Notes: a model not told the origin generated them from the sequence alone. 64,000 nt of DNA from Alteromonas portus (GCF_005117025.1 NZ_SWCO01000008.1:248001-312000); one strand, 5' to 3'. Shown: positions 17,141 to 26,068, numbered from the stretch's first letter. Made by a program: numbers and translations.

Positions 17141-17788
17141 ATGTCATCTCTTAAAGCGCAGACTCAAGCAAAAGTAGACGCAGGACGCAAGAACAACCCT
17201 GCATTCATGGAAGGTGTAGACAGAGAAATTGAAAAAGCTCGCACATTCCAGCAAGGCGAAAAAGCGCTTGATTTAGGTGGCGCAGCACCAGATTTCACGC
17301 TCCCCTCTGCAACAGGAGGATCATTTAAGCTATCCGAAGCGCTAAATGAAGGCGCTGTGGTACTCACGTTTTATCGAGGCAGCTGGTGCCCCTATTGCAA
17401 TTTACAGCTAAACGCACTGCAAAAAATTAATGATGAAATTAAAGCGTTAGGCGCACAACTTGTCGCCATTAGCCCAGAGAGTCCTGACAGCAGTTTAAGC
17501 GCGGAGCAGATTAAACAGTTACCTTTTACTGTGTTGTCAGATCAAGGAGCTAAAGTTGCGGCAAGCTATGGTGTTGCTTGGGAAGTGCCAGAGTTTCTAC
17601 TTGAGCACATGCGTAACGACCGTCAACTTGACTTGGAAGCGATTAATAATGGAAATAGTAACATCCTCCCGATCCCCGCTACATTTGTCTTAAATAAAGG
17701 GGGAGAAGTTATTTGGCGATATGTTGACGTCGATTATAGAAGCCGTTCGGAACCAAATGACATCCTAGAGGCACTTCAAAAAAATTAA
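17141..17788 (+). CDS. Peroxiredoxin-like thiol peroxidase (AhpC/TSA family)
   Basis: 215 residues from the ATG at 17141 (AAGGTCAGG upstream); an earlier GTG in frame at 17108 has no ribosome-binding site. A thioredoxin fold is clear: APDFTLPSATGGSFKLS, then FYRGSWCPYCN with a CxxC active site, VAISPESPDSS, LPFTVLSDQG and IPATFVLNKGGEVIWRYVD. The CxxC plus AhpC/TSA layout is that of Prx-like2/redoxin proteins, which reduce hydroperoxides with thiol donors. The N-terminal helical extension of about 45 residues is usual in this subgroup. It sits between the YhdH-like reductase and an MDR oxidoreductase in the same redox neighbourhood. The exact substrate is not determinable. Confidence 0.85.
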   Translation: MSSLKAQTQAKVDAGRKNNPAFMEGVDREIEKARTFQQGEKALDLGGAAPDFTLPSATGGSFKLSEALNEGAVVLTFYRGSWCPYCNLQLNALQKINDEIKALGAQLVAISPESPDSSLSAEQIKQLPFTVLSDQGAKVAASYGVAWEVPEFLLEHMRNDRQLDLEAINNGNSNILPIPATFVLNKGGEVIWRYVDVDYRSRSEPNDILEALQKN

Positions 17789-17802
17789 GGCGAAACATGG
17801 GC

Positions 17803-17833
17803 AAGGGCTGAAGCTAGATCGCTTCGCCCTTAC
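17803..17833 (+). terminator. Intrinsic terminator-like hairpin after peroxiredoxin
   Basis: AAGGGC + bulged T + GAAGC (17803-17814), six-base loop, GCTTC + GCCCTT (17821-17831). One unpaired base; T-rich tail is poor. Confidence 0.4.
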
Positions 17834-17924
17834 TTGCTTCAATTTTGAAATCAGCTAATAAAAGCTAGCACTTCTCAGTTTGAACTCTCAGTGATTTAAG
17901 TGGATTCCAATAGCGAGCATTATG

Positions 17925-18941
17925 CTAAAACCCTTCTAATACTAATTTGCCAATTGCACGGCCTTCTTCCAGAGTTCTATGTGCTTCTATTAAATTTTCA
18001 GCATTAATTTTACCTAAATGCTTACCAACCGTAGTCTTAATCTTACCTTCGTCGATGAGGGCTGCTACGTGGGTAAGTAGGCGACTTTGTTCTGCAATAT
18101 CGTCGGTTTCAAACATTGAACGGGTAAACATGAATTCCCAATGGAGCGACAGGCTCTTTTGCTTAAGCTTCGCCACATCCAAGCTTTCCGGATCGTCTAT
18201 TAGCGCCAGCTTGCCCTTGGGTTTCATTACGTCGACATAGGTATCAATATATTGGTGGGTATTATTTAAACTAGCAACGTGAGTAACCTCACCGATATCT
18301 AACGCCCTTATTTGCTCTGCCATTGGTTTACTGTGGTCGACCACGTAGTCCGCTCCCAATTCTTGCACCCACTTTTTTGAGCTTTCGCGCGATGCAGTGG
18401 CAATAACAGTTGCTCCCGTTAGTACTTTAAGCAATTGCAGCATAATAGAACCCACGCCACCTGCTGCACCGACAACAAGTACAACTTCACCGCTTTTCTC
18501 ATCTTGTTGTTTCAGTTCAAGGTGATCAAACAACAATTCGTAAGCGGTAATGGTTGTTAGCGGAAGTGCAGCAGCATCACTGTCTGATAAAGACTTAGGT
18601 GCTTTACCGACAATACGCTCATCTACCAATTGAAATTCTGCGTTGGACCCTGCTTTAGTGAGGTCGCCAGCGTAGTAAACTCTGTCACCTACTGCAAACT
18701 CGGTAACGTCTGCCCCAATTTCAACCACCTCGCCCACTGCATCCCACCCCAGAATTTTGGGCTCACCGCCATTAGGATTAATGCGTTGACGAATTTTATA
18801 ATCAACAGGGTTAACCGCAATAGCGCTTATTTTTATAAGCAAGTCTCGACCCGACGCGCTTGGCTTATCAATTTCTAAGTCCATCAACGCATTAGGCTCA
18901 TTAATATCAAGCGAGTGGATATAGCCAATAGCTTTCATCAT
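17925..18941 (-). CDS. Zinc-type MDR-family NAD(P)H oxidoreductase
   Basis: 338-residue medium-chain dehydrogenase/reductase. Its RBS AGGAGA lies directly before the MMKA start. Motifs: AVNPVDYKIRQR, LGWDAVGEVVEIG, VYYAGDLTKAGS, the nucleotide loop VLVVGAAGGVGSIMLQLLK, and VASLNNTHQYID. It resembles the ZADH1-like group whose members reduce enones or quinones; substrate unknown. Divergent from a LysR gene, sharing an intergenic region with two inverted repeats. Other candidates are the YhdH and QOR families, but the DYKIRQR pattern fits this one better. Confidence 0.88.
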   Translation of the reverse strand: MMKAIGYIHSLDINEPNALMDLEIDKPSASGRDLLIKISAIAVNPVDYKIRQRINPNGGEPKILGWDAVGEVVEIGADVTEFAVGDRVYYAGDLTKAGSNAEFQLVDERIVGKAPKSLSDSDAAALPLTTITAYELLFDHLELKQQDEKSGEVVLVVGAAGGVGSIMLQLLKVLTGATVIATASRESSKKWVQELGADYVVDHSKPMAEQIRALDIGEVTHVASLNNTHQYIDTYVDVMKPKGKLALIDDPESLDVAKLKQKSLSLHWEFMFTRSMFETDDIAEQSRLLTHVAALIDEGKIKTTVGKHLGKINAENLIEAHRTLEEGRAIGKLVLEGF

Positions 18942-18976
18942 TCGTTTCTCCTCTAAATCATGTTTGCATCATACCC

Positions 18977-19021
18977 TTGATAATTTTTGTATAAACAGCA
19001 CAATACAAGAAACATTATCAA
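18977..19021. promoter_or_regulatory. Nested inverted repeats between MDR oxidoreductase and LysR gene
   Basis: Outer arms TTGATAAT (18977-18984) and ATTATCAA (19014-19021); inner arms TTGTAT (18987-18992) and ATACAA (19003-19008). All pairs are perfect. The two dyads have nearly the same centre (about 18998) and fill most of the 96-base divergent promoter region, fitting a LysR tetramer bound on two sites. Confidence 0.6.
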
Positions 19022-19037
19022 ATGGTTTTTGAAAATC

Positions 19038-19955
19038 ATGTTGCTAGATGACTTGAACGTTGTAATAAAAGTAGCCGAGTTTAGAAATATAACCGCTGCT
19101 GCGACCCATTTAAATATGCGTACAGCTACCGCAAGTGCAGCGTTAAAACGCGTAGAGCAAGCACTTGGCACCGAGCTGTTTGTGCGAACCACCCGCTCCT
19201 TACGATTGTCGTCAGCGGGCGAAAGGTTTTTGCCAACCTGCCAAGAAGCCATGTCAATGCTTGCTAATGCAAAGCAGAACTTAAAAGGCGATACAGGCGT
19301 TATTGAGGGCGAACTACGGCTTGGCTTATCGTCCGATTTAGGCCGTAATGTCATTACTCCATGGCTCGATGAGTTTATGGATGAACATAAAAAAATAAGC
19401 GTGAAACTTAATTTGAACGACAGTAATGTCGATTTTTACCGTGACCCTATCGACTTAGCTTTGCGATACGGCTCGCCAGACGATGCAAGCATTTACGGAT
19501 TTAAAATATGTGACGTACCACGCTTGCTCGTTGCCTCTCCTTCTTATATCAGCACTCATGGTGATCCCAAAAACTTTGACGATTTACAGGCCCACAACGG
19601 GCTGTTTTATCAACTTTACGACAAAGTTTATAACGAATGGGAATTCGTACATGATGGAAAACCTTTGAAGATAAAGATGCAGGGTAATAGAACAGCAAAC
19701 GACGGTGAAATAGTTAGGCGATGGGCCGTTGCGGGTAAAGGAGTAGCCGTAAAGTCGAGTTTAGATACCTGCAACGATATTTTAAATGGCCGCCTTATTA
19801 CGTTATTACCAGAATACCAACCAAAACCAACACAATTATGGCTAATCTGCCCAAGCCGCCAGTCGATTACACCAGCGGTTAGGCTATTAAGAGACATGCT
19901 GAAAGCGCGCTGCGCAGAATATTTAGCGCAGCTTAAAGAGGCTGGCGTATTTTGA
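19038..19955 (+). CDS. LysR-family transcriptional regulator, divergent from MDR oxidoreductase
   Basis: 305 residues from the ATG at 19038. A start at 18987 would add 17 residues and overlap the operator-like repeats, so it was not used. The DNA-binding domain reads FRNITAAATHLNMRTATASAAL followed by LGTELFVRTTRSLRL, and the effector domain begins EGELRLGLSSDLGRNVITPWL. CrgA-like subgroup, as in the LysR at 10937. It is divergent from the oxidoreductase at 17925 with nested inverted repeats between; autoregulation and control of the oxidoreductase are inferred. Confidence 0.88.
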   Translation: MLLDDLNVVIKVAEFRNITAAATHLNMRTATASAALKRVEQALGTELFVRTTRSLRLSSAGERFLPTCQEAMSMLANAKQNLKGDTGVIEGELRLGLSSDLGRNVITPWLDEFMDEHKKISVKLNLNDSNVDFYRDPIDLALRYGSPDDASIYGFKICDVPRLLVASPSYISTHGDPKNFDDLQAHNGLFYQLYDKVYNEWEFVHDGKPLKIKMQGNRTANDGEIVRRWAVAGKGVAVKSSLDTCNDILNGRLITLLPEYQPKPTQLWLICPSRQSITPAVRLLRDMLKARCAEYLAQLKEAGVF

Positions 19956-19983
19956 AATACAGCCTAGCTAAGATAGGTTATCT

Positions 19984-20463
19984 TTAGGGTTTAGTTTTTG
20001 AGTTAAGCTGCACGTATGCTTCATCAAAGCCCGCTAATGATATCGGCAAGGTAACCTGTTGGCTTTCAGACTTCTGAAATGCTACTAGCATGGTTTTACC
20101 ATTATTCATTTGCTCTAAAAGCTCGCTATCTATTTTAATTATACTTTGGCAAGTATTTTCGTCACACCCGGAAAAAGGAAGTTGTAAGGGCGCAAAGTTA
20201 TCGATTTTTACTCCGACTCCATTTTTTGTAAGTGTATTTTTAGGCAGTTTCAATATCAAAACAGGGAAATCTTTCGAATGAGAATAGTCAACGTTAACGC
20301 CCAATAACACTTTAGTGGCTTTTTTATCTTTGGCGACAAGCTGACTAAGGGTACATGCTGAAGATTCGTTACACAGCAAACTCCAACTCCCAAAATCGCT
20401 TGTTGTAACAGCCCATGAAGAAAACGGTGCGAATATCGCACTAATTATCAGTAAATATTTCAC
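19984..20463 (-). CDS. Invasion-associated locus B (IalB)-family periplasmic protein
   Basis: 159 residues with a signal peptide ending near FSSWA. The mature protein has the IalB pattern: WSLLCNESSACTLSQL near the start, a central LPKNTLTKNGVGVKIDN, then SGCDENTCQS and a basic tail. Four conserved cysteines (LC..C and GC..C) imply two disulfides. IalB proteins are secreted beta-rich proteins of unclear role, common in proteobacteria outside pathogens. No obvious partner; the PEP-CTERM gene upstream is on the same strand 47 bases away with a hairpin between. Confidence 0.78.
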   Translation of the reverse strand: MKYLLIISAIFAPFSSWAVTTSDFGSWSLLCNESSACTLSQLVAKDKKATKVLLGVNVDYSHSKDFPVLILKLPKNTLTKNGVGVKIDNFAPLQLPFSGCDENTCQSIIKIDSELLEQMNNGKTMLVAFQKSESQQVTLPISLAGFDEAYVQLNSKTKP

Positions 20464-20483
20464 GTCTACCTCTTAACTAATAT

Positions 20484-20501
20484 GGGGAGCTTTAGCTCCC
20501 C
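20484..20501. terminator. Strong short hairpin between IalB-like and PEP-CTERM genes
   Basis: GGGGAGC (20484-20490), loop TTTA, GCTCCCC (20495-20501). Lies just downstream of the PEP-CTERM gene on the minus strand. The T-tract on that strand is weak, so termination is possible rather than certain. Confidence 0.45.
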
Positions 20502-20510
20502 TTATTTATA

Positions 20511-21764
20511 CTATTTACGCTTTCTCAAAAGAAGAGTGCCAAATAATGCACTTAACATGAGGAGCAACGTGCTTGGTGCAGGAACCGGTGTTGGATCAGG
20601 TACGAATACAGTAACCGCATTTTGGTTCATATTAATTACACCCGAACTATCGAATGTTAACCCAGTTACAAATGCATCTGGCGTAGGGTCAAGCATATTT
20701 GAAACATCAATTCCCATTATTCTGAAGCGGTCTACAGGTGAAGTAAAATCATACTCTACACCTCCAGTAATATCTGTACCTGTATCTAGCCAATCCAAAA
20801 GGACATCATCCCAAAGAAATAGGTCAAACATGTTGTCGTCATAACCTTCAGGTAAAAGGACTGAAGCGATATTAGGGCCACTATTCACAATATAGTCATA
20901 ACCAACTGCTACATCTGGGTCGATAAAAACAAGTTCGTCTGGTTCATCGATAGAGAACTCAAACTCATAGTCAGTTGGCGTTTCGGGATCAACTATTGGC
21001 AAAATAGGATTTTCTGGGTTCTTACCCGGCAGTACGCCATCGCGAATAGCAAATTTCCAAATACCAGGCGTGCCCGTATTGCTGTTACTTTCGTCTATAT
21101 CAGCAATAGCGGCGGTTTGAGAGCCTGGTACCGTGAAAAAGTTTTCGCCATCGCCTGCGTCATAACCCGCTTGCGCAGGAACACCGTACGATGCTTCACC
21201 TGAAGTCCAACCGATATCTTCATATCTAAACTCAACATCGAAATTACCTGCACCAGTGTCTTCTCTATCAATCAATACTAATTGAAACGTATTAGTAGGG
21301 TTACTATTTTGGCTGTAATAGCCAACTTCATTCCATGTAACTACTAGCGTGTCTTCATTTGGTGATCCGATAAATACATCGCCACACTCTGAGCAACGTG
21401 TATCTACATCACCCCAAAATGGCGCGATCATAGGTTGGTTGCTGTTGGGAAAGGCGTTTGGTGTAAACGTACCTACTGGACTATTGAAGGTTACGTTTCC
21501 ATTATTGTTAATGAAGAATCTATCGTAGGTCGTTCCGAAAAAATTTAGACCATTATTGAACGCCAAAGCTTCGTATGAGTCGAAAACAATAGGCCCAGAT
21601 GAGCTATCATCATTGCTTTCCATCGCTAAAAAGCCAAAACCACTGTCAGTCGAGCCATCCCAACCTGAAAGTAAAACTGATGCATTAACAGCCGTGCTTG
21701 ATATAGAAAATGCTAGCGCTGTGCTTGCCAAAAAGGAATATGAAAAACACGATATTTTTTTCAT
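20511..21764 (-). CDS. PEP-CTERM-type protein with nidogen-like (NIDO) domain
   Basis: 417-residue exported protein; the ATG at 21764 is chosen because AAGGAC precedes it and a signal peptide starts there (MKKISCFSYSFLASTALAFS). A NIDO-like domain follows, with FFINNNGNVTF and MIAPFWGDVDTR. The C terminus has a PEP-CTERM-like sorting signal: VPAPST, a hydrophobic helix (LLLMLSALFGTLLL), then RKRK. Such signals are processed by an exosortase, which is not within the window. The Pro-Ala-Pro form replaces the usual Pro-Glu-Pro. It probably contributes to the cell surface or matrix; this is inferred from the family. Acidic overall. Confidence 0.75.
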   Translation of the reverse strand: MKKISCFSYSFLASTALAFSISSTAVNASVLLSGWDGSTDSGFGFLAMESNDDSSSGPIVFDSYEALAFNNGLNFFGTTYDRFFINNNGNVTFNSPVGTFTPNAFPNSNQPMIAPFWGDVDTRCSECGDVFIGSPNEDTLVVTWNEVGYYSQNSNPTNTFQLVLIDREDTGAGNFDVEFRYEDIGWTSGEASYGVPAQAGYDAGDGENFFTVPGSQTAAIADIDESNSNTGTPGIWKFAIRDGVLPGKNPENPILPIVDPETPTDYEFEFSIDEPDELVFIDPDVAVGYDYIVNSGPNIASVLLPEGYDDNMFDLFLWDDVLLDWLDTGTDITGGVEYDFTSPVDRFRIMGIDVSNMLDPTPDAFVTGLTFDSSGVINMNQNAVTVFVPDPTPVPAPSTLLLMLSALFGTLLLRKRK

Positions 21765-21837
21765 GTAAACGTCCTTGTAGTTGTTGATAAGATTTTTATT
21801 ATTTAGCGCTGGCCACAAAGCAAAGTATGAGCCAAAT

Positions 21838-21881
21838 AAGCTTTTTTCATAAATAACAAAATGTTACAAAGAAAAAAGCTT
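21838..21881. repeat. Perfect 11-base inverted repeat
   Basis: AAGCTTTTTTC (21838-21848), 22-base spacer, GAAAAAAGCTT (21871-21881). It lies between the S10 peptidase stop and the PEP-CTERM start, so it may act as a weak terminator for the peptidase or as an operator for the PEP-CTERM gene. Confidence 0.5.
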
Positions 21882-21929
21882 AAAGAGTAAATTAAATGTA
21901 AAGAAAACTGACATCCTTGTCCTTGTTTT

Positions 21930-23558
21930 TTAGTTCTGCGTTCGGTGATACATGGCAGGCGCACCTTTACTTGGTGTGCTTGCTTCAATAAATTCGCGTA
22001 AGTCTTGATTTGACTGTTTTAAATCGTCGCGACGCAAATACATCATGTGTCCGCTGCGATACCCTTTAAAGCTTAAGCGGTCTTTCAAAGTGCCACTTTG
22101 ATCAAGCTGCCACATGGTGTATTTAGCATCAAAGTAATTAGTCGCACCATCGTAATAGCCAGCTTGAATCATTACGTTCAGGTATGGGTTTTGCGCCATT
22201 GCCAATCGCAAGTTCTCTCCGGTTTTGTTGTTACTTCTATCCCAGGGGTGCACATTTCCAAACATGTTGTATTTGATATCAGTTTTGTATTTTAACTCTT
22301 CACGTAGATAGTAATTAATGGCAGGCGTGAACGAATGAAGCCATGATGTTAGCTCAGCCCAATAGTCAGGTCGGTCGCCGCTTTGCTTAGCATCTATACC
22401 CAAATAGCGGCTGTCTAAACGACCTAGCGTCTTCCCTTCGTCGCGCAGTAAGTCTTTCCAGAAAAATGCAGTGCTTACGTCTAGGTTATTCTGTGCAATA
22501 GACGCTTCACTTAACCCAGAATAGCGCGCCATTTGCTTTAGCACATCGCGCTTTTCAGTCCCACCAATAAAGCCCCCTTTAGCCAAAGCCGGAATAAGTG
22601 TGTTAATGGTGAAGTCTTCGACTTCAGGCAATAGCTCGGTGAGATCTTTGTTTTGCAACTCAGCTTCAAGCTTGTTGTGATACCACGCCGCCGCAGCAAA
22701 GTAAGGCAGTCGATTTGCAGCTTTTACTGGACCGTTGCGCTCAATACCAATGTCAGTTGGCGACACAAGTACCACGCCGTTTAGGTACATCCATTGGCGA
22801 TTTTGAAGTTCTAATGCAAGCCCTGAAACACGCGTAGTGCCATAACTTTCACCGATAAGATACTTAGGTGAGCGCCAGCGATTATTGCGCGTTACAAAAG
22901 TATTCACCCAGTCTGCCAAATAGCTAATATCGGCATTTACACCAAAGAACATTTTCTGCTGTTCATCTTGCGACGGCATGCTGCCATCGGCTTTAGGCAG
23001 CACACGGCTGTACCCAGTGTTTACTGGGTTAACAAACACAATGTCAGCCACATCTAAAATGGAGTAAGGGTTGGTTTGAACACCATAGGGCTGTACTGGA
23101 TAGCCCTCATCGTCAATATTAAGAATACGAGGGCCGGTGTAAGCTACATGCATCCACACTGACGCAGAGCCTGGGCCACCGTTAAACGAAATAATAAGCG
23201 GGCGCTCAGTGCTATCTTTTAGGTCAGTGCGCTGATAGTAAGTGTAAAACAAAGTGGCTACCGCTTCGTCTTTACTGTTCCAAACCGGTTGAGTACCCGT
23301 GGTGGCACTGTACTTTACGCGCTTGCCTAGAATTTTAGTTTCGTGCTCTGTCACTACATTGCTATCAATTTTTATTGAACGAGCATGTGCAGATGCGCTT
23401 TCTTCTTGCGCTGAAGCACTGGAAGTTAGGCTTACAAAAGCAATTAAGGCTGCCGTTAACCATGTTAGGGTCGAGTGCGATTGCGCTCTGTTTTTATTGT
23501 TACCCAGACGTAATAATACGGGCGATGTATTTCTAACTAAGGATTGAATATTCATCAT
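21930..23558 (-). CDS. Secreted S10 family serine carboxypeptidase
   Basis: 542 residues with an N-terminal signal (about 45 residues, ending in TSSASA/QE). It is a serine carboxypeptidase that removes C-terminal residues and acts in the periplasm or outside the cell. The alpha/beta-hydrolase fold shows FNGGPGSASVWMH (oxyanion hole), IGESYGTTR (nucleophile Ser), the Asp in AGYYDGATNYF, and the His in RSGHMMYLRRD. These are the catalytic triad in the right order. Isolated gene, flanked by the PEP-CTERM gene and acpH on the same strand. Start may be Met1 or Met2. Confidence 0.9.
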   Translation of the reverse strand: MMNIQSLVRNTSPVLLRLGNNKNRAQSHSTLTWLTAALIAFVSLTSSASAQEESASAHARSIKIDSNVVTEHETKILGKRVKYSATTGTQPVWNSKDEAVATLFYTYYQRTDLKDSTERPLIISFNGGPGSASVWMHVAYTGPRILNIDDEGYPVQPYGVQTNPYSILDVADIVFVNPVNTGYSRVLPKADGSMPSQDEQQKMFFGVNADISYLADWVNTFVTRNNRWRSPKYLIGESYGTTRVSGLALELQNRQWMYLNGVVLVSPTDIGIERNGPVKAANRLPYFAAAAWYHNKLEAELQNKDLTELLPEVEDFTINTLIPALAKGGFIGGTEKRDVLKQMARYSGLSEASIAQNNLDVSTAFFWKDLLRDEGKTLGRLDSRYLGIDAKQSGDRPDYWAELTSWLHSFTPAINYYLREELKYKTDIKYNMFGNVHPWDRSNNKTGENLRLAMAQNPYLNVMIQAGYYDGATNYFDAKYTMWQLDQSGTLKDRLSFKGYRSGHMMYLRRDDLKQSNQDLREFIEASTPSKGAPAMYHRTQN

Positions 23559-23705
23559 TATTATCTTTGACTGTCGTTAATGTTATCGTTTTTGTGTTGT
23601 CTTTGTATTGCACGCTTTACTATATCGCTCTTCACACGACAGCTTAGCAATGAGCGACAAAACTACCAATTTCTTCGATACATTTCTGCAACACCGTTAA
23701 GCATT

Positions 23706-24293
23706 TCAAATGTTCTCAGGTCCGTTGCTTTCGATATGCATGATGAGATCAGGAAAAAAATCCAGAAATATCGCTTCAATCTCGGCTTTGTTCGCACTTA
23801 TATCATCTACAGCTTTATGAAATGTGTTGGCGAATCGAATTCGCTTTGCGACAACAGAAATCGCTTTGGCAATGCCCTCTTCCTTAGCATAATCTTCAAA
23901 CCAGTCATGAGTTATCATATGCCCAACGCTATGCTGCATTGTTCTTGGCATAATAGGCAACCGCTGTTCTAACAATGCAAAACTCCGCTCCCTGAATTCA
24001 TCAAAACCCTGTGTTGTAAACGACGTCCAGTGTTTAATGAGCAGGTGATCGAAATAGATATCCAGCGCTACAGGCGCAAAGCGCCGACGACTTTTATGAA
24101 ATAACGCTTTTGCTGCCAAAACACTGGAATGACTATCAGTGAACTTATCCACTTCATAGTGGTTTTTAAGACCTAGCTGTACCGCTTGTCCAAACTCTTT
24201 AATGTCAACACCTCGCCTGAAATCACCGAGTAGGTTACCGAATTGAGAGTCGGCAGTTGGACGGGCTAAAAAAAGGTGGGCAAGATAATTCAT
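23706..24293 (-). CDS. acpH: Acyl carrier protein phosphodiesterase
   Basis: 195 residues from the ATG at 24293 (MNYLAHLFLA); the frame extends upstream but the family starts here. Hydrolyses 4'-phosphopantetheine from holo-ACP to give apo-ACP in ACP turnover. Conserved signatures are GNLLGDFRRG, the paired GLKNHYEVDKFTDSH and ARRRFAPVALDIYFDH-like blocks, and HMITHDWFEDYA, the HD-type metal ligands. E. coli AcpH is 193 residues. Divergent from miaE with about 180 bases between. Confidence 0.88.
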   Translation of the reverse strand: MNYLAHLFLARPTADSQFGNLLGDFRRGVDIKEFGQAVQLGLKNHYEVDKFTDSHSSVLAAKALFHKSRRRFAPVALDIYFDHLLIKHWTSFTTQGFDEFRERSFALLEQRLPIMPRTMQHSVGHMITHDWFEDYAKEEGIAKAISVVAKRIRFANTFHKAVDDISANKAEIEAIFLDFFPDLIMHIESNGPENI

Positions 24294-24475
24294 TTTGTAA
24301 TTTATTGGCCTCGATTTTAAGTTGTAAGGGCTTGTAGGTTTCAAGTAAAATTGCAGCTCAATTCAGATACGCTGTATTTTGTACCCTTATAAAGCAAAAC
24401 TGCCGAGACTAGCGTTGGCAGCAGCCAAATTCAAATGTAACTGAAAAACCGTAGCACTTAAAATTGAGTTTCAAC

Positions 24476-25258
24476 ATGTCTGTAATATCTACTTCTGAAG
24501 TCACGTCTCTACTTTCACCAGTCAATGCCTTTTTACATTGCGAGACGCCACAGTCGTGGATAGAAGAAGCACAGAAAGAAGAAAATCTTCGCGTTATCCT
24601 TACCGACCACCTAATTTGCGAGCTAAAAGCAGCTCAGTCTGCTATGTACCTTCTTCGCCGCTATGTGGCTGATGAGGAAACCAGTAAGGTATTGCTGGGC
24701 TGGTTGAAACCTTATGAAGACTTCACTTACCGCCACGAAGGCGATTGGCAATCGCTTAATACTAAGCACCTTTCCAAAAACGTATTTAACACCGAAGGGC
24801 TAGACCCCTTTAAGAAAGACATGCTGGATAAAATGGTGATGCTGATTAAAGAGGAGCTACATCATTTTTACCAAGTGCTAGAAATTATGCACGAGTTGGG
24901 CTTTGAATATAAGTCGGTAACATCCAGTCGTTACGCCAATGGTTTGCTGCGTCACGTACGTACTTATGAACCTGAAAAGCTTGTCGATAAGCTTATTTGT
25001 GGTGCCTACATTGAAGCACGTTCCTGCGAACGCTTTGCCAAACTTGCGCCGTATGTTTCTGAAGATTTAGGCAAGTTCTATGTATCATTGCTGCGTTCAG
25101 AAGCCAGACATTTTGAAGACTACCTCACCCTTGCTGGGCAGATCGCCAAAACCGATATTTCAGAGCGCGTTGCCCACTTCGGAAACGTTGAAAAGTCGCT
25201 GATTGAAAGCGACGATGACGAATTGCGTTTCCACTCAGGTGCACCACAGTTAAGTTAA
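24476..25258 (+). CDS. miaE: tRNA-(ms2io6A37) hydroxylase
   Basis: 260-residue diiron monooxygenase that hydroxylates the isopentenyl side chain of ms2i6A37 to ms2io6A37 in tRNA reading UNN codons. ATG at 24476 is used; the open frame begins with a TTG four codons earlier. Diiron ligands are visible in ICELKAAQSAMYL, EELHHFYQV, EARSCERF and SEARHFEDY. Length and motifs match MiaE of Salmonella and Pseudomonas. Depends on MiaA and MiaB, which are not in the window. Confidence 0.93.
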   Translation: MSVISTSEVTSLLSPVNAFLHCETPQSWIEEAQKEENLRVILTDHLICELKAAQSAMYLLRRYVADEETSKVLLGWLKPYEDFTYRHEGDWQSLNTKHLSKNVFNTEGLDPFKKDMLDKMVMLIKEELHHFYQVLEIMHELGFEYKSVTSSRYANGLLRHVRTYEPEKLVDKLICGAYIEARSCERFAKLAPYVSEDLGKFYVSLLRSEARHFEDYLTLAGQIAKTDISERVAHFGNVEKSLIESDDDELRFHSGAPQLS

Positions 25259-25468
25259 CGCTTTGCATCCGTCTATAAATTAATCAATTTATATTGACGG
25301 CTTAGTAATTCTGCTGCACACTCGCCTTGTAAACATATTGTTAACGGCAGTGTTTAGCGCTTTGCGCTGTGGTTGTGTATCTTTGGTTTTACGGCTAGTC
25401 CGTGTGTTCTCCCTGCCCTACAACAATATTCTTAAAAATAATAACGTTGGTGAACAAGGCAGGACTTT

Positions 25469-26068
25469 ATGATTTTAAATCATTTAATTGGTATCTACAC
25501 TCATCCTAAAGAAGAGTGGCAAACCATTGATACTAAACACGAAACCTATTTTTACGCGCTTACCCATATCGCTTTTATAGCACTTATTCCTTCAGTTGTG
25601 GCTTACTACTCCAGTGCTCATACAGGTTGGAGTATTGGTGCCGGTGACATAATACGTCTTAGCGAGAATACCGCTATTATGATGGGCATTGGTATGTACT
25701 TTGGCCTAATAGCGGGTGTAGTCGCCTTGGCAGTACTTATTCATGAATTGGCAAAAGCGTTTGATGCAACGCCAACATATACTCAGTCGCTGGAACTTGC
25801 GGCCTATACGGCTACACCATTATTTATGGTGGGCTTTGCAGGTCTTTACCCCGAGCTTTGGGTAGTAATGACGGCGCTATTAGTGGGTATTAGCTATTCG
25901 GTATATTTACTTTATTCTGGCGTGCCAATATTGATGCATATGCCAGAAGATAAAGGGTTCATTTACTCAAGCTCGGTAGTGACATGCGGATTAGTATTGC
26001 TCGTTATTCTAATGACAGGTTCGGTATTGGTATGGGGACTTACTGGCGGGCCGGTATTTGTTCACTAA
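25469..26068 (+). CDS. Yip1-domain inner-membrane protein
   Basis: 199-residue membrane protein with about five hydrophobic segments and the Yip1 domain pattern: an N-terminal HPKEEWQTIDT motif preceding the first helix, central ALAVLIHELAKAFD and a glycine-rich final helix. Function of bacterial Yip1 proteins is not established. AAGGCAGG precedes the ATG. A strong bidirectional terminator separates it from purF, which is convergent. Confidence 0.8.
   Translation: MILNHLIGIYTHPKEEWQTIDTKHETYFYALTHIAFIALIPSVVAYYSSAHTGWSIGAGDIIRLSENTAIMMGIGMYFGLIAGVVALAVLIHELAKAFDATPTYTQSLELAAYTATPLFMVGFAGLYPELWVVMTALLVGISYSVYLLYSGVPILMHMPEDKGFIYSSSVVTCGLVLLVILMTGSVLVWGLTGGPVFVH

Noticed and set aside
18987-19037. 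Upstream start for the second LysR gene
   Set aside because: The added 17 residues overlap operator-like repeats and precede the normal LysR N terminus (LLDDLNVVIKVAE).
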